A DNA stretch of 60,000 bases from Symsagittifera roscoffensis (GCF_963678635.1 NC_087065.1:16352572-16412571), one strand, 5' to 3'; positions 11,825-23,339 are shown, counted from the first letter of the stretch. Notes: a model not told the origin generated them from the letters alone. Program-made: numbers and translations.

Positions 11825-12519
11825 TTGCTATTAAATCTGCTATAAGTAAAAAGTTTCATTGGTAAGCAATCTGTGGACAACACTGTAAAAGCAACTCTCA
11901 TCAATTTCTTTGAACTAAAAACGAATGGTCTTCACAACTTCACTATGAGGTTAGATTTTGGCGTAGAAAGCAACATAAATTTCAATTTTTTTGAGCGCAT
12001 TTGACGAGTTCTGACAGCCAATTTAATTTTAAATCTTCTTGAACTTTTGATTCAATCACCAAAAAAGCGGGAAAAATTGTCGCTTGGTGTATTTTGGTTT
12101 TTTAGTTTTTTAATAAAACACAATAAAACAAACATACGTCAGACGGTAAAAAAGATCAAAAAATTTTACAATAGTGACTCAATCTATAGTTTAACTATAA
12201 TCGACCTATATTCGAACTGAGGTACCTGCTACTATGCTTGTACTTAAGTGATTGCTCGACTGCATTATCAGAAAAACACGCCAATTATAAATGTATAACA
12301 AATTCAATTGAAACCAATCTCCCTCGTTTTCGTGAGCTCATTGGTTCACTTGAATTGTAAGTCCTTGCGCTCTTTTTCGGTCATTAATCTTCGGGGACCG
12401 GCCTACTAGCATGCGTGCCGCTTAGCATGCAACTATTAGTGCAATAAGAAATGTGTTTGTTTTGTCAAAATTAAAACTAAAACTCACAAACTAAAGCGTG
12501 CGACAAACTAAAGCGTGCG

Positions 12520-13260
12520 TGTTAAAACGTTTTCAATTATTTTTTTTTGGTCATTTTTTGTTGTTACAGTCCTTTTTTTTATTGAGTACACATCATTTTT
12601 TTTACAAAAAACTCGTCGTTGAGATGATGAATTTAAGTGGGAGGAGTATCATCAGTTTAGTTTTGAGCAGCGCTTTCTCCTAGTATCCGAGTTTGTTTGT
12701 TTTGGTAAGTATTTTTATGAAAAATATATGCATATTTATTAGAGAAACGTTAAAAGCCGTTGAAGGGCTCGATAAAAGATGTGATAACTCCGTGTATTTT
12801 GAAGCTAGGCTGGTAGAACTTTGGGCTCAAGCGTAGAACACAACAGTATATATGAAGCTATAGTCAAGAGTAGGGTTAAATTAATTTAGTTAGTTTTTTG
12901 TCAATTTTTGTTCTTACAGGTCTTTTTTTAATGAGTTACACATCAGTCTTTTAAGAACAACTCGTCAAGAAAGTGATGGAAGCAAGTAGAAGTGGTACCA
13001 TTCGTTCGTTCCTGAAAAGATTTTTTTCGCAATAACCCATTTTGCTTGATTAGATGAGTATATAGGAAAATTTATTGCAGATTTGTTTGAGAAGATTAAA
13101 TAATAGTTAAAGAGCTCGATAACAGATTTGATAACTCAATGTGCATTGGAGATAAGATGATAAAACTTTTATATTAGGCGTAAAATATATTAGTATTGAT
13201 GTTTTTGTTATCCGCTATGCTGTTAAAATCGTTTTATTTAGTTGTTTTAGTCAATTTTAG
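12520..13260 (+). repeat. Two diverged units of about 370 bp
   Basis: 12520-12885 and 12886-13260 align over shared landmarks (GAGTACACATCA / GAGTTACACATCA, ACTCGTC, GGCTCGATAAAAGATGTGATAACTC / GAGCTCGATAACAGATTTGATAACTC). The period resembles that of the satellite that follows. No gene was found. Confidence 0.6.
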
Positions 13261-13304
13261 AGGTCTGGTTTTTTTTATAACTCTGAATGTTTATTCGATC
13301 TTTG

Positions 13305-14712
13305 AATTACACAGCGACCTTTTTTTTGGATTGTTAATGCATTGTGGATATGCTGAAGGTTTATGGGATTAATTTTTGATTTTGGTTTATTGATTTTGAT
13401 TAATTTTCTGAAAAATGTCTTTTTTTGTGTTCATCCTTGATGCGATTTTTTGTGGTACACATTTTTTCATTTTTCAGGATAGTGGGTGACTAATTTTGTC
13501 ATCTTGATGTGTTCATTGTTGTTATATTCATCAGTTCTACTGAGTTAGCGATCGTTGCGCAAGCGGTTTTGCTCTGTGGTAATTTTTGTCCGAAAAAGTT
13601 GTCGTCACAAATTGGTAGTTTCCAATAGCTTGTGGTCTTGACTACTTAATGTTTCTACAGTTTGACATCTTTGAAATTTGCAGCGCCGCTTTTTTGGGTT
13701 GTTAATGCGTTGTGGGTTTGCTGATGGCTCATATGAGCTCTGGGTTTTTGATTTTTGTATTTATGTTTCTGAAAAATGTCTTTTTTGTGTTCATCCATGA
13801 TGCGATTTTTTGTGGTACAAATTTTTTTCAATTTCCAGGACAGTGTGTGGCTAGTTAAGAAATCTTGATGTGTTCATTGTTGTTCCATTCATCATCTCTA
13901 CTGGGTTAGCGATCGTTTCAGAAGTGGATTTGCGCTGTGGTTTTTTTGTCCGAAAAAAGTTGTCGTTACAAATTGGTTGTTTCCACTAGCTTCTGGTCTT
14001 AGCTACTGAATGTTCCTCAGTTTTGACAACCAAAAACATATACAACGACAATTTTTTTCGGTTGTTAATGCTTTAATGCGTTGTGGGCATGCTGAAGGTT
14101 TATGGCATTAATTTTTGATTTTGGTTCTTATGTTTCTGAAAAATGTATTTTTTTGTGTTCACCCTTGATGCGATTTTTTGTGGTACAAGTTTTTTCATTT
14201 TTCAGGACAGTGGGTGACTAATTTTGTCATCTTGATGTGTTCATTATTGTTATATTCATCAGTTCTACTGAGTTAGCGATCGTTGCGGAAGCGGTTTTGC
14301 TCTGTGGTAATTTTTGACATTTGACATTTTTGAAATTCACAGCGCCACTTTTTTGGGTTGTTCATGCGTTGTGGGTTTGCTGATAGTTCATGAGAGCTCT
14401 GGGTTTTTGATTTTTGTATTTATGTTTCTGAAATATGTCTTCTTTGTGTTCATCCATGATGCGATTTTTTGTGGTACAAATTTTTTCATTTTCCAGGAAA
14501 ATGTGTGGCTAGTTAAAAAATCTTGATGTGTTCATCGATGTTCCATTCATCAGTTCTACTGAGTTAGCGATTATTGCAGAAGCGGATTTCCGCTGTGTTG
14601 ATTTTTATCCGAAAAGCTGAAAAGTTGTCATCACAAATTGGTTATTTCCACTAGCTTCTGGTCCTGGCTACTGAATGTTTCCTCAGTTTTGACAACCAAA
14701 AAGTATACAGCG
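13305..14712 (+). repeat. Satellite of about 365 bp, four units in a dimeric pattern
   Basis: Units begin near 13320, 13690, 14053 and 14350 at a T-run followed by GGGTTGTTAATGCGTTGTGGG. Shared landmarks are CATCC(A/T)TGATGCGATTTTTTG, TCTACTG(A/G)GTTAGCGATCGTT and CACAAATTGGT. Units 1 and 3 resemble each other more than units 2 and 4 do, so the array is a dimer. The third unit is shortened to about 297 bp. Confidence 0.8.
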
Positions 14713-16300
14713 ACGAATGTTTATGATCTGCTACTTCTGTAATACTTAGCAAGGTGTCTTTCACGCCGGCAACTGTTCAAGAATCTTTCCTTAGCTAGAC
14801 ACACTGATATATTTCTCACAGATTGCACTATTGTCGGCTTATTTTGCAATTTTCTTTGTTTTTGTTTCAGAAAACAGTCATTACGAGGCCAAACTGTGCA
14901 TTGGATAGGCGCAATACTTGTTGTCTAATTGTTACTGGATTCCAGAGAAAAGTTTTCAAACATGTTCTAATGTAAGTGGAATCCATCTTCAAAATTTCTG
15001 TGGATCCCGTGTACAAATACTTATAAAGTAAAATTTTTCCGCACATTAGCTTTGTTGCTGATTCTGCATTGCACAAGTATAGCTTGTTGTTCCGGATTCC
15101 GCAAATGAAAGCAAATTTTGCAAAAAGTGAGCGGATTCCGCAAATGTACGCAGATTTCACAAACATAGGTGATCGCAGGTTTGTTTGTTATACTGTACTG
15201 AACTAGTTCTTGCTAGAACAATTAAGAGCTATAGTTAGAAATTTTATCTAGCAAATGCGAAAAATAAAAACAAAGTTTTAACTATTGTTTGTGAATGGAA
15301 GATTTAACTAGTGTTTGGAATAGATGAAAAAAATTAATAATTCAGCGTTACAACCAATGAAATAATTTATCTCAGTTTAGTTTCATTCTTTTAGTATTTG
15401 AAATTGGAAAACTTGTTATTGAAATGTTATTGAAATCCGGAAACAAAAAACGGATTCCGCTCACAATTAAGCGGATTTTGCCTCCACTTTGGGGATTTTG
15501 TTTACAGTTGCGAAATCTCAATTTTAATATATAAGTATATATATTATGATTTGTATGTGGAGTCCACAAACTGTTCCGGTTTTCGGAAAAACTGTTGCCG
15601 ATTCCACAATTTTGCCTATTTTTGGAGCTGTTTTTAACAGTACAGTGTTTTTGCTATGTGTTCGTGGAATGCAAAACAGCAAAGAAGATTAAAAAGTTAG
15701 CAGTGTCGCAGATTCTACCACAAGTCTGATTTTGGCCTGTTGAGGAATCTGCTTACAATTCACAAAATGCAAAGTTTAGCCTCGTAATGGTAGTGTTGTT
15801 GACAAAATTTCAGCTAATTTTTCATTAGGAGAGCTCTGCCCCAAACTAATCGCCTCCTTACTTCTGACAATCAATTTTGCATCAAATTTATTATGTTGGT
15901 CTGTCAAAAGACTCGTTTTTCATGTTTTATGCTAAAATATTGGTCGACTACAAGATCTGTCCCTAAGTTATTTAAAAGGGCTTACAATAATTACATAGGG
16001 ATAGGAAAAGTCTGACAAAACGTCTATCTTGGGAAGTCGCACATCGAACGCTACCCGAGCTCTACTAAAAATTTAGATTTTTTTTGCCTCGACAAGTTTT
16101 TGGAAACGCTATGCCATATCTTCTGATCATGAGTTTTATTAAAACACTTTATCAGCAACAAAGCGAAACTTTCTTATGCATTTCAACTTAATTTTTGTAG
16201 TGTCGTGGGGGTGTAATAAACTAGTTTCTAAGTGTCACGAGCAAAAACAAAAAGGTAAAAGAGTGTTTATAGGGTAAAGCATCCTCCCCTTTTGACTCAG

Positions 16301-16492
16301 AATTCCTACGGGTACAAATTGGTAGCCAACAAGTTTCCCTGGGATTTCCAGCCACTAGCTTGGGACTGTTTGATTGTATGGCACATGCAAAGTGTTCTGA
16401 ATGGATTTCCTACCGGCAAAATTGCTCATGATTTCAAGTATGTAATCGAAAATCCCTATTTTAAGTCTGCCAGACAAGTTCCCGGGATTTAG
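16301..16492 (+). CDS. Possible orphan terminal exon in the unit-2-specific segment
   Basis: The sequence CCCCTTTTGACTCAG ending at 16300 is a good splice acceptor. The following phase-0 frame of 63 codons ends in TAG. The peptide, for example SYGYKLVANKFPWDFQPLAW and later GKIAHDFKYVIENPYFKSAR, has a natural composition and GC-richer codons. It lies in the 1-kb segment absent from unit 1. No other exon was found. It may be a captured host exon or an element gene relic, and no family is recognised. Confidence 0.3.
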   Translation, partial: NSYGYKLVANKFPWDFQPLAWDCLIVWHMQSVLNGFPTGKIAHDFKYVIENPYFKSARQVPGI

Positions 16493-17554
16493 TCTATTTG
16501 TAAGTATACGTTCTCGATCGATGCTTCAAATTCATGAAAATGTGTGAATATGATCATTTTCTCAATATTATGGTGCTTTTGTAATAATATAAAATCTTAA
16601 TATTTTTATTGCCTGTGCATTTTGAGCTCAACTCAACGAATTATGATGCCTTTTTCAATTAAACTTTTTTAATCGTGGCTTCATGAAAATCTAAGACCAT
16701 AAAAAACAAGGGTTTTGTTGCAGTTGTAAGCCCCATAAGTCGCTTATGACTGGTAGATATCAGAATTGATTTTTGCAACAACACAGCCATCTGATATGAT
16801 AACAATTAATATTTTGTTAAAATCAGACAAAAAAAACGCAGTTTTTATTTTAAAAAAAGTATTCACAATTTTTTAAATTGACTTCTCTTAAAAACAAACA
16901 AAAAACGTCACGTGAAATAATTTAAGTAAGATGAATTTCACTTTTTTGCTAATTTTCTATGATAGAAATGCAGCCAAAAACTACACGGTTCAAAAGAAAT
17001 TGAGGTAGAACATCGAAAAAAAAATCGCAAATCGCATTCCAGATTTAAAATCTTTATTCTCTAATTTTTTTAATCAAAACAATTTATGAGATGGGCCCTT
17101 AGGATTTGCTTTTTGTAGATTGCTATGATCTGCTACAAAACACCGAAAGGATGTCATGATATCTTTTATAATCGAATAGTTTTACACAATACTATTTTCA
17201 ATTTTTAAGCTCAGTCTTACTATTTTTACTGAGCCTCAAAAGCTCTAAGCATGAAATAATTGCAAGGGTTATAAAAGAGATCAACTGTTTGCAATCAGAA
17301 GTTAAGTCTGATTGTCTAGAAATTTTACACATCTAATATAGAGTTTGCTGGAATGGATTATCATTGATTAGTCTTACTGATGAGTCTTTATGTCTTCAAA
17401 ATGGTTAATCAAGTGAAGGTATAAAAAAAGAAGCAAAAGTAATATATGAAGATATATTAGCTAATTGCAATTGAAATCATGAAAAATTCGACCACAGTAC
17501 TGTTTTTTGACAAACACGGCAGCTGCTATATAAGCAAGATGGTTTATTGCTATT

Positions 17555-18009
17555 CAGGGGCGGATTTAGGGGGGGAGGAGAGACGCCTTCTTTCAGGGAT
17601 TCGGCCCCTGCCGACCCCTGCCGACCCCTGCCGACCCCTGCCGACCCCTGCCGACCCCTGCCGACCCCCTTTGTACTATTTTGAGATATTCATTTTTGGC
17701 TGACTGACCCTAAAATTTTTCTAAAGGCGCTTTCGGCGCAATATACACTGAATTTGAGAGGGGAGCGTGCGCCAAAAAAAACGCAATTTTTTGGTCAACA
17801 TTTTCCAAAAAGTACCTAAAAACGCCTGTTTTGGCCGGTTTTTTCAAAAGTTTGCCTGCGGCGAAAAAAAAATTTGTCAGAAAAGGGTCTTCATAGTGAT
17901 TTGGGAGTGCTCAGAAAATAATTTTGGTCGACCTAAAAAAAATCGACAAAATTTTCAATTTTTTTTTTTAAAAATCCACCCCCTCGAGAAAATTTTAGAT
18001 CCTCCATTA
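17555..18009 (+). mobile_element. hAT-like MITE (455 bp), copy in duplicated unit 2
   Basis: The left end is CAGGGGCGGATTTAGG; the right end is degenerate (AGATCCTCCATTA). It is flanked by TTGCTATT (17547-17554 and 18010-18017), the same target duplication as the copy at 11450. Extra length comes partly from a 10-bp minisatellite near its left end. Confidence 0.9.
17601..17668 (+). repeat. 10-bp minisatellite CCGACCCCTG, about 7 units
   Basis: Perfect tandem copies expanded from a single CTGCCGACCC found in the other hAT-like copies. The short frame with repeated PTPADPCR here is its translation. Confidence 0.95.
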
Positions 18010-18510
18010 TTGCTATTAAATCTGCTATAAATAAATTGTTTCATTGGTTTGCAATCTGCGGACAACACTGTATAAGCACCTGTAATCATTTTTTGAACTA
18101 ATAACAAATGGTCGCCGCAACTTCACTGTGAGGCTAGATTTTGGCAGAAAGCAACAAAAAATTTCAATGTTTTTGAGCACAACTGACGAGTTTTGGTAAT
18201 AAAAACATTTCATTTTAAATAAAATCTCATTAAATTTGTGATTCGATTACCGAAAAAGCGCAAAAAATGTCTTTTTTGGCGTTTTACTTTTTTTTGGCGT
18301 TTTAGTTTGTTAATTGGAACGCAATGTTCGGTACAACAAACATACGTCAAACGGTCGAAAAATCAAAATACTTACAATAGTGACCTGATCTATAGTCTAA
18401 CTATAATCGACCTATATTCGAACTGAGGAACTGACTACTCTCTCTTTTTTTACTTGGGTGATTGCTCGACTGCTCTACCAGAAAAACACGCCATTTACAA
18501 ATGTAAACAA

Positions 18511-19043
18511 GACTGCTCGTATCAGGGCAAAGCCCTGAATGTTCCGACTGCCGTTTCAGGTTTATCGAGCAGTAGTAACATAAAAAAAATTAAATATAAT
18601 TTAATAAAAATGAAAAAAACAATTCTAAAATTTGAAATTTTTTTAATGAAATCATCCCCCTACACGCCATATAAAGTTTAAAAGAATAGATTTTGCTCAT
18701 TGTAACAAAACAATTATGGCAAATAAGCTTCTTTCAACGATTTTGGAACGATTTAAAAGACGGATTAAATCTCCGCTTACGCGTTAATAGCGCGAAAAAT
18801 ATCGCTCGTTAAATGTCCCAAATTGACCAAAATGGCAATCTTTAAACCCTCATAACTTTACAAAAAATGATCACAAGTGAAATATCTTTTCAAATTTAAG
18901 CTCAGGACAACAAAAAATTTTGTCAAAAATGGCTATAAAAAAATTTTGTCAAAAAGGGCTAGTTAAAAAGTACAAATTTGTCTGAAGAAAAAAAAACCCA
19001 CCCCGAGCACAAATATTCCGTCAATTTCGTCTCGAAAGTCGGA
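18511..19043 (+). mobile_element. ACAA-flanked element, copy H1 (533 bp)
   Basis: It starts GACTGCTCGTATCAGGGC and ends GAAAGTCGGA, with ACAA on both sides (18507-18510 and 19044-19047). The homologous unit 1 has only one ACAA and no insert at 12298-12301, giving a clear empty site. Near one end lies a hairpin (CAGGGC-GAA-GCCCTG in the family consensus) and next to it GTTCCGACT, the inverse of the AGTCGGAAC at the far end. This asymmetric layout resembles Helentron-type non-autonomous elements, which is an inference. It has no coding capacity. Confidence 0.9.
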
Positions 19044-19235
19044 ACAAAAAGATTCATTGAAACTTATCCCTCGCTTTTTTCTGAGCTCATTCTTTTACTT
19101 GAATTATTAATTTTTGTCGGTCAGTAATCTTTGGGGACCGGCCTACCAGCATGCTTGCCGCTTAGCATAAAACTATTAGCGCAATGAGAAATGGGTTTGT
19201 TTTGTCAAAATTCTAACTAAAACTCAAAGTGATGC

Positions 19236-19661
19236 GTGCGATAAATTATTCCAATTGTGGATGCTAAGCAGCACGCATGCAACTACACCCATTAATCTTC
19301 CTGCTTAAAATTATTTTGTTTTGACTTTCGAAGAAAGTGCATAATTTCTATGCTTGGTGTGATTTTTTTTCCAGTCAATTTTCGACCTGTTAACTAAGCG
19401 TTTTTGACGGAATTTTTTTAAATATTGACTGAGAGATAATGTCATCCTAAGCTCAAATTTGAAACGTTATTCCACCTGTCATCTTTTATCGTAAAGTTGC
19501 TGTTGTTTGAAAATAGATTGTTTGGCCAATTTATAACACGATTAAGAAGCAAACTAATGCCTTCCAATTTGAATTGAGACCAGCATCTTATTCCCATTAT
19601 CATAAAACGAGACGATAAACACATCCATAGTAATTTACATATTTACATAGCGTATGGGGCA
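19236..19661. other. No recognisable gene; inverted copy of a block end
   Basis: GATGCTAAGCAGCACGCATG near 19260 is the inverse of GCATGCTTGCCGCTTAGCAT near 19149, giving a potential stem of about 20 bp. Otherwise the stretch is unremarkable. Confidence 0.4.
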
Positions 19662-19666
19662 GGGGT

Positions 19667-19967
19667 TGTGGTAAAGTGAAGTAAAACTTTACTCGTAAAT
19701 TGAAAATGATTAGTTTCAATACTTTAATTCAAATTGAAACTGTGTCTTTTAACATCATCTGCGGTTCTGTGAACCAGCTTGACAAACGTAACTCGGTGCG
19801 CAAAGCTTAACAACTAAAGTACAGAATCTACGCAGCGATCAGCACTGCATGACCTTGGCCATTACGTAATAACAATATATATAATTATAGATACCAATAT
19901 GCGGTCCAAGGTTAGTGTGCAGCAAAGAATACTTGGTTACTGCACATGCAGTCTGTGCTGTACTACA
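19667..19967 (-). repeat. 3' LTR of the gypsy element (301 bp)
   Basis: It begins and ends with TGTGGTA/TACTACA on the plus strand and matches the 5' LTR. It carries the short form of the AT repeat. Confidence 0.95.
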
Positions 19968-19980
19968 CTCCCCTTGCACT
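19968..19980 (-). other. Polypurine tract
   Basis: On the minus strand GTGCAAGGGGAG directly precedes the 3' LTR, as expected for the plus-strand primer of an LTR element. Confidence 0.7.
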
Positions 19981-20089
19981 AACAAATTTCAGATAGTATA
20001 CATATATAATTTAACTAGTTATGAGTTTTGGTACTCAGTTTAATTGATTTCAACGGTTAAGAGTTTATATGATTCTCCTTTCTATTCTT

Positions 20090-21656
20090 CCTCTTCTCTA
20101 TTTTGATCTACTGTTTCGATTTCCTCCGCATATAGTGGTACTTGCCATGCCGCGTTCCAAGTCTTTGAGATATCTAGTGCCTCACTTCCAAATTTCCGCC
20201 GAAATAGATGTTTTTCAATAATCCCAACTTTGTCTCAATCGGCCTACTGACATCCGGTTTCAGTGTTGCTAATTTGACTCTGTATGCCTCTAGCGCCGCT
20301 TTGTTAAGATCGCCAAGTCTTGATCGGTCGTAATTAATTTGATGAGGTGTGTCACTGGATTTCCGAAATGAATTGAGCCCTTGTTTTTCGTTTGTCTTCC
20401 GCTCGGTCTGATCGGTACTTCAGTCTCGCCTGATTCGTCTGAAAAACCTGGAGGTGCATTGCTTCTTTCATCCTCGCTTCCATCTGCGTTTTTCAGGATT
20501 GCTTCTGCCTCTCTCTGAACTCCCCTTGTCAAGACCTGGCCCGCCAGCAGATTCCAATCTTCAGTGACTAAGTCATAGCTTTGAGAAGTCTCTAATGTCT
20601 TTTCTGCTGAGGTGTTCCGAGTGATTTCCTTACTCTTGTCCTTCAACTCTTTTCTCGGAGTTGATGTGTTGAGAGCCTTTTCGGGAGATGACATGTTATT
20701 TGTGTCATCCTCCTCCGTCTGAGATTTTTGGTGTGCTGTTGCTGCAGCTTTCTATTTTCTAGTCTCTTGACCTGTAGGCTTCTTCTCCTTCTTTCCAGCA
20801 CCTTTAGATTCTACACTCTCTTTATTTCCCGTCACTGGACCGGCATTGTTGGGTTTAGCTCTCTTTACAGCCAAATTAAGGCCTCCATTCACCTCTAATT
20901 CTTTTGACGTTACATTCTGTTGACTATTCTGATAAAGCTCTACTGTATTGTTCAAGTTCGAACGTTTTTGTATCTCCGGCATCTCGTCAGAATCATTAGT
21001 TTTTTCATTGAACCCACTTCCTTTTTCTTCGACTTCGATCTGGGCTCGTCTACAAGTGGACTTCGTCTGAAATGTTCTTTTTTTGGGCTTTTATCTCTCT
21101 TGTCGTTAGTATCGATTTTTGCTTGAGCAATGTCACTTTTTCTATACACTGTTCCTGCAGCTGTTTTAATTGTGTGTGGGGTTTTTGAAACTACTTTCCT
21201 TTTTAATGGGTTAGTCAACGCTTTTTCCTTTTTCCGGTTTTTGTCTTTTCTCAGAAGGTTAGTTGAACTTGGCTTTATCTCCTCGAGTTTATCTTCAATA
21301 AACCCGTATTCCCACGAATACAATAACTCTTTCCGTAAGTCTGGGTTAATTGTACTTGTCTCGTCCACTATTCTCCTAATGTCATTTGCCGACGTATCTC
21401 TTCTTGTCGCGTTCCAACGGGCATTCGCCTCCAATTATGTCCTCAGAGCTTTCGCCGATTCTACTTCAGCTTTGAACATGGGACTGACGTCTCTGCTATC
21501 TTGACCTTTTTTTAAAACAATTTTTACGTGCTCACGCGGCAGATCAATCCTTCGTTTCAACTGCGATGCTGTGAGGGCTGAGCGCTCCAGATGTTCCTTA
21601 TCTAAACGATCAGAACTTTTAATGAGCTTATCCCTTAATATCTTGAATTCCGTCAT
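20090..21656 (-). pseudogene. Long lysine/serine/glutamate-rich extension after integrase
   Basis: Open segments follow the integrase: 21656-21435, 21434-20952, 20982-20752 and 20694-20290, then on to about 20090 in shifted frames. AAGTVYRKSDIAQAKI (about 21150) resembles the strand-rich end of a gypsy integrase C-terminal domain. Near the end IHFGNPVTHLIKLIT resembles the conserved tail seen in several gypsy polyproteins. The roughly 500 codons between and around them are low-complexity and charged. Whether this is one polyprotein tail or a separate third ORF cannot be decided, because frameshifts and stops interrupt it. Confidence 0.7.
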
Positions 21657-22425
21657 TTAATCGTTTTTTGTTTACTCCATCTAAGGTCTCTAATTATCGT
21701 GCTAAGAGCAAGTTTTAATGATGTGACGTTTTCATCCAATAACATAACTCCCAGTCTCCGTTTTATTGGTTGAATAGCTCGCTCAACAAGCCCGCATCCC
21801 CGGTGGTCCCCTACCGGACAGAATTTTTGCTCGTTATTAATTTCAGAACAGAACTTTCTCATTGTTTTTCCTTTAAATCCCGAGAATTTATCAGTTGTTA
21901 TTGATTCCGGTTTTCCTTGTGTTTTAATATAAGTACGCAGAAATTTCACCGATGGCTTTCCCCCGGTCGGTTTTGTTATTTTTACTGATGGAAATTTTGA
22001 ATATCTATCTATGGCTGTAAGCAGGTAGATTTTCTTACCCTTCTTATCATCTAAAGGGCCGGCGTAATCTAATTGCAGCTCTTGCCCCGGCTGCGTGAGC
22101 AGTGGGAGAGGTTTTGACTCATTTTTTGGTATAATATATTTAACATTCATATCATAGCGAGTACAACTACGACATTCCTCTGCCAAATTCACAATGTCTT
22201 TGTACTTGTGTGGCCACCACAGGTACTTAGATACGTCTTACATCGCTTCTTCTCCTGGGTGGCCTCGGTGAATCCGTTTAAAACTGCAGAGCGTAGTTGT
22301 CCCGGAACTGCAAGTCTCCCATCTACTACTATGCAATCGTCTACACAGAGTGAATTTGTGTAAGGTCCCATCAGTTCAAATGAGTGGCGATCTTTCCGTT
22401 CTATCACTCTACTCAGACGATCCAT
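21653..22425 (-). pseudogene. pol: Integrase core (broken)
   Basis: The N-terminal part (22425-22189) includes VVDGRLAVPGQLRSAVLNG, the usual start of gypsy integrases; the His half of the HHCC zinc finger is damaged by a frameshift near 22250. The second frame (22192-21653) carries the CRSC pair, then ELQLDYAGPLDD (first Asp), SITTDKFSGFKG (second Asp) and GCGLVERAIQPIKRRLGVM (Glu). The enzyme would insert the DNA copy with the 5-bp duplication seen around the element. Confidence 0.9.
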
Positions 22426-23339
22426 CCACGTGTCCTCCGTGGTTAATTCAGCAAGTAGATTTTGGTCGAAAAGCTTCGATAAGTTGTTTAGATTATTGTC
22501 TTCTACTTGTTCTGCTAATCGGAATTCTTCCTTTCTGGACTTTCGAACATTCTTCTGTCCCCCAATTAGACTAACCTCCGGGCTTGAGATGGAGCTGTCT
22601 GCCGTAAGGTCTACTTCGATAATTTTTGATTGATTCCTTCTGTACTGTTCTCCTGTGGGCTGAGCATATTGGTTGATGCTTCCAATTCCAACAAGCTTCC
22701 CGGTATTACTTTATCAGCCCGCTCGGATCTTACTAGATCCCAAAACGAAATCAGTTTTTGAGGCTCTGCTTGCTTAGTCTCTAAGTGTGTCGGTGTTGAC
22801 GTCGATTGACCCGAATCCCTTCTCCATTTAATAATATCCATTTTCCGCCATTCTACCTGTGGCGTATCGTCCTCCGAACTGTCGGAATCTTGTCCTCGAT
22901 GCACTGTCCTTGTTCTCCGATATGTTGTTTCCCTCTACTTCTATCCCGTTCCACTGTTTTCACTGTCTTTTTGGTTTCTCCTCCATTCTGCTGCTTGTTT
23001 CTAGATATACTTGTTTACTGATTTTGTCGACCGACTGTTCGCATTGAGAAATTTTACATAAACTGTTTGGCACACACTTTGAAAGACTTGAGTTTGAACC
23101 GTTTTCGTTCCGGTCGAGCCGTGTTCATTTTTGGACAGAACGGTTGCTATAGCAACTATGGGAATTTATCTATGATTCACTATGATTTATCTTTCAAATC
23201 ATCCAATGTGTCTCTCAATCCAGAATGTTCTAGAATATTTTCATTCTGAATTTTTTTTGCTGAATCAATGAACCGACTGCTTAAGCAGTCGAGTGCTTTA
23301 TGAAAACATTCAATCGATGCCACAACAAATTTTTCATCT

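Larger units (their letters stand above)
8644..12505. repeat. Long duplicated block, unit 1
   Basis: It is homologous to 14721-19235, from GTTTATGATC to about GTGCGACAAA. Unit 1 contains an internal tandem duplication of about 730-757 bp (about 9118-9800 repeated at 9880-10540) that is single in unit 2. It has the hAT-like element at 11450 in the same place as unit 2. It lacks the 1-kb segment at 15957-16957 and the element at 18511. An inner pair of inverted ends resembling CATTACGAGGCCAAACT (about 8802 and 10673, in unit 2 about 14879 and 15789) suggests a further, older element inside the block. No long coding frame is present. Confidence 0.85.
14721..19235. repeat. Long duplicated block, unit 2
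   Basis: Second copy of 8644-12505. Relative to unit 1 it has a single copy of the inner 740-bp tandem, an extra 1-kb segment at about 15957-16957, a minisatellite expansion in its hAT-like element, and an ACAA-flanked element at 18511-19043. Unit 1 keeps the empty site of that last element at 12298-12301. Confidence 0.85.

Noticed and set aside
13305-14712. CRISPR-like array
   Set aside because: Units are about 365 bp with diverged spacers and eukaryotic context; no short regular direct repeats or cas genes.
17479-17703. Frame with repeated proline-rich PTPADPCR
   Set aside because: It comes from the 10-bp CCGACCCCTG repeat in a hAT-like element.
18511-19043. Classic cut-and-paste element with symmetric terminal inverted repeats
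   Set aside because: The ends do not match symmetrically; the inverse of one terminus lies about 40 bp inside the other end, next to a hairpin.
20920-23249. Several plus-strand frames of 60-124 codons over the gypsy element
   Set aside because: They are antisense shadows of the pol region, hydrophobic or serine-rich as expected from the opposite strand.
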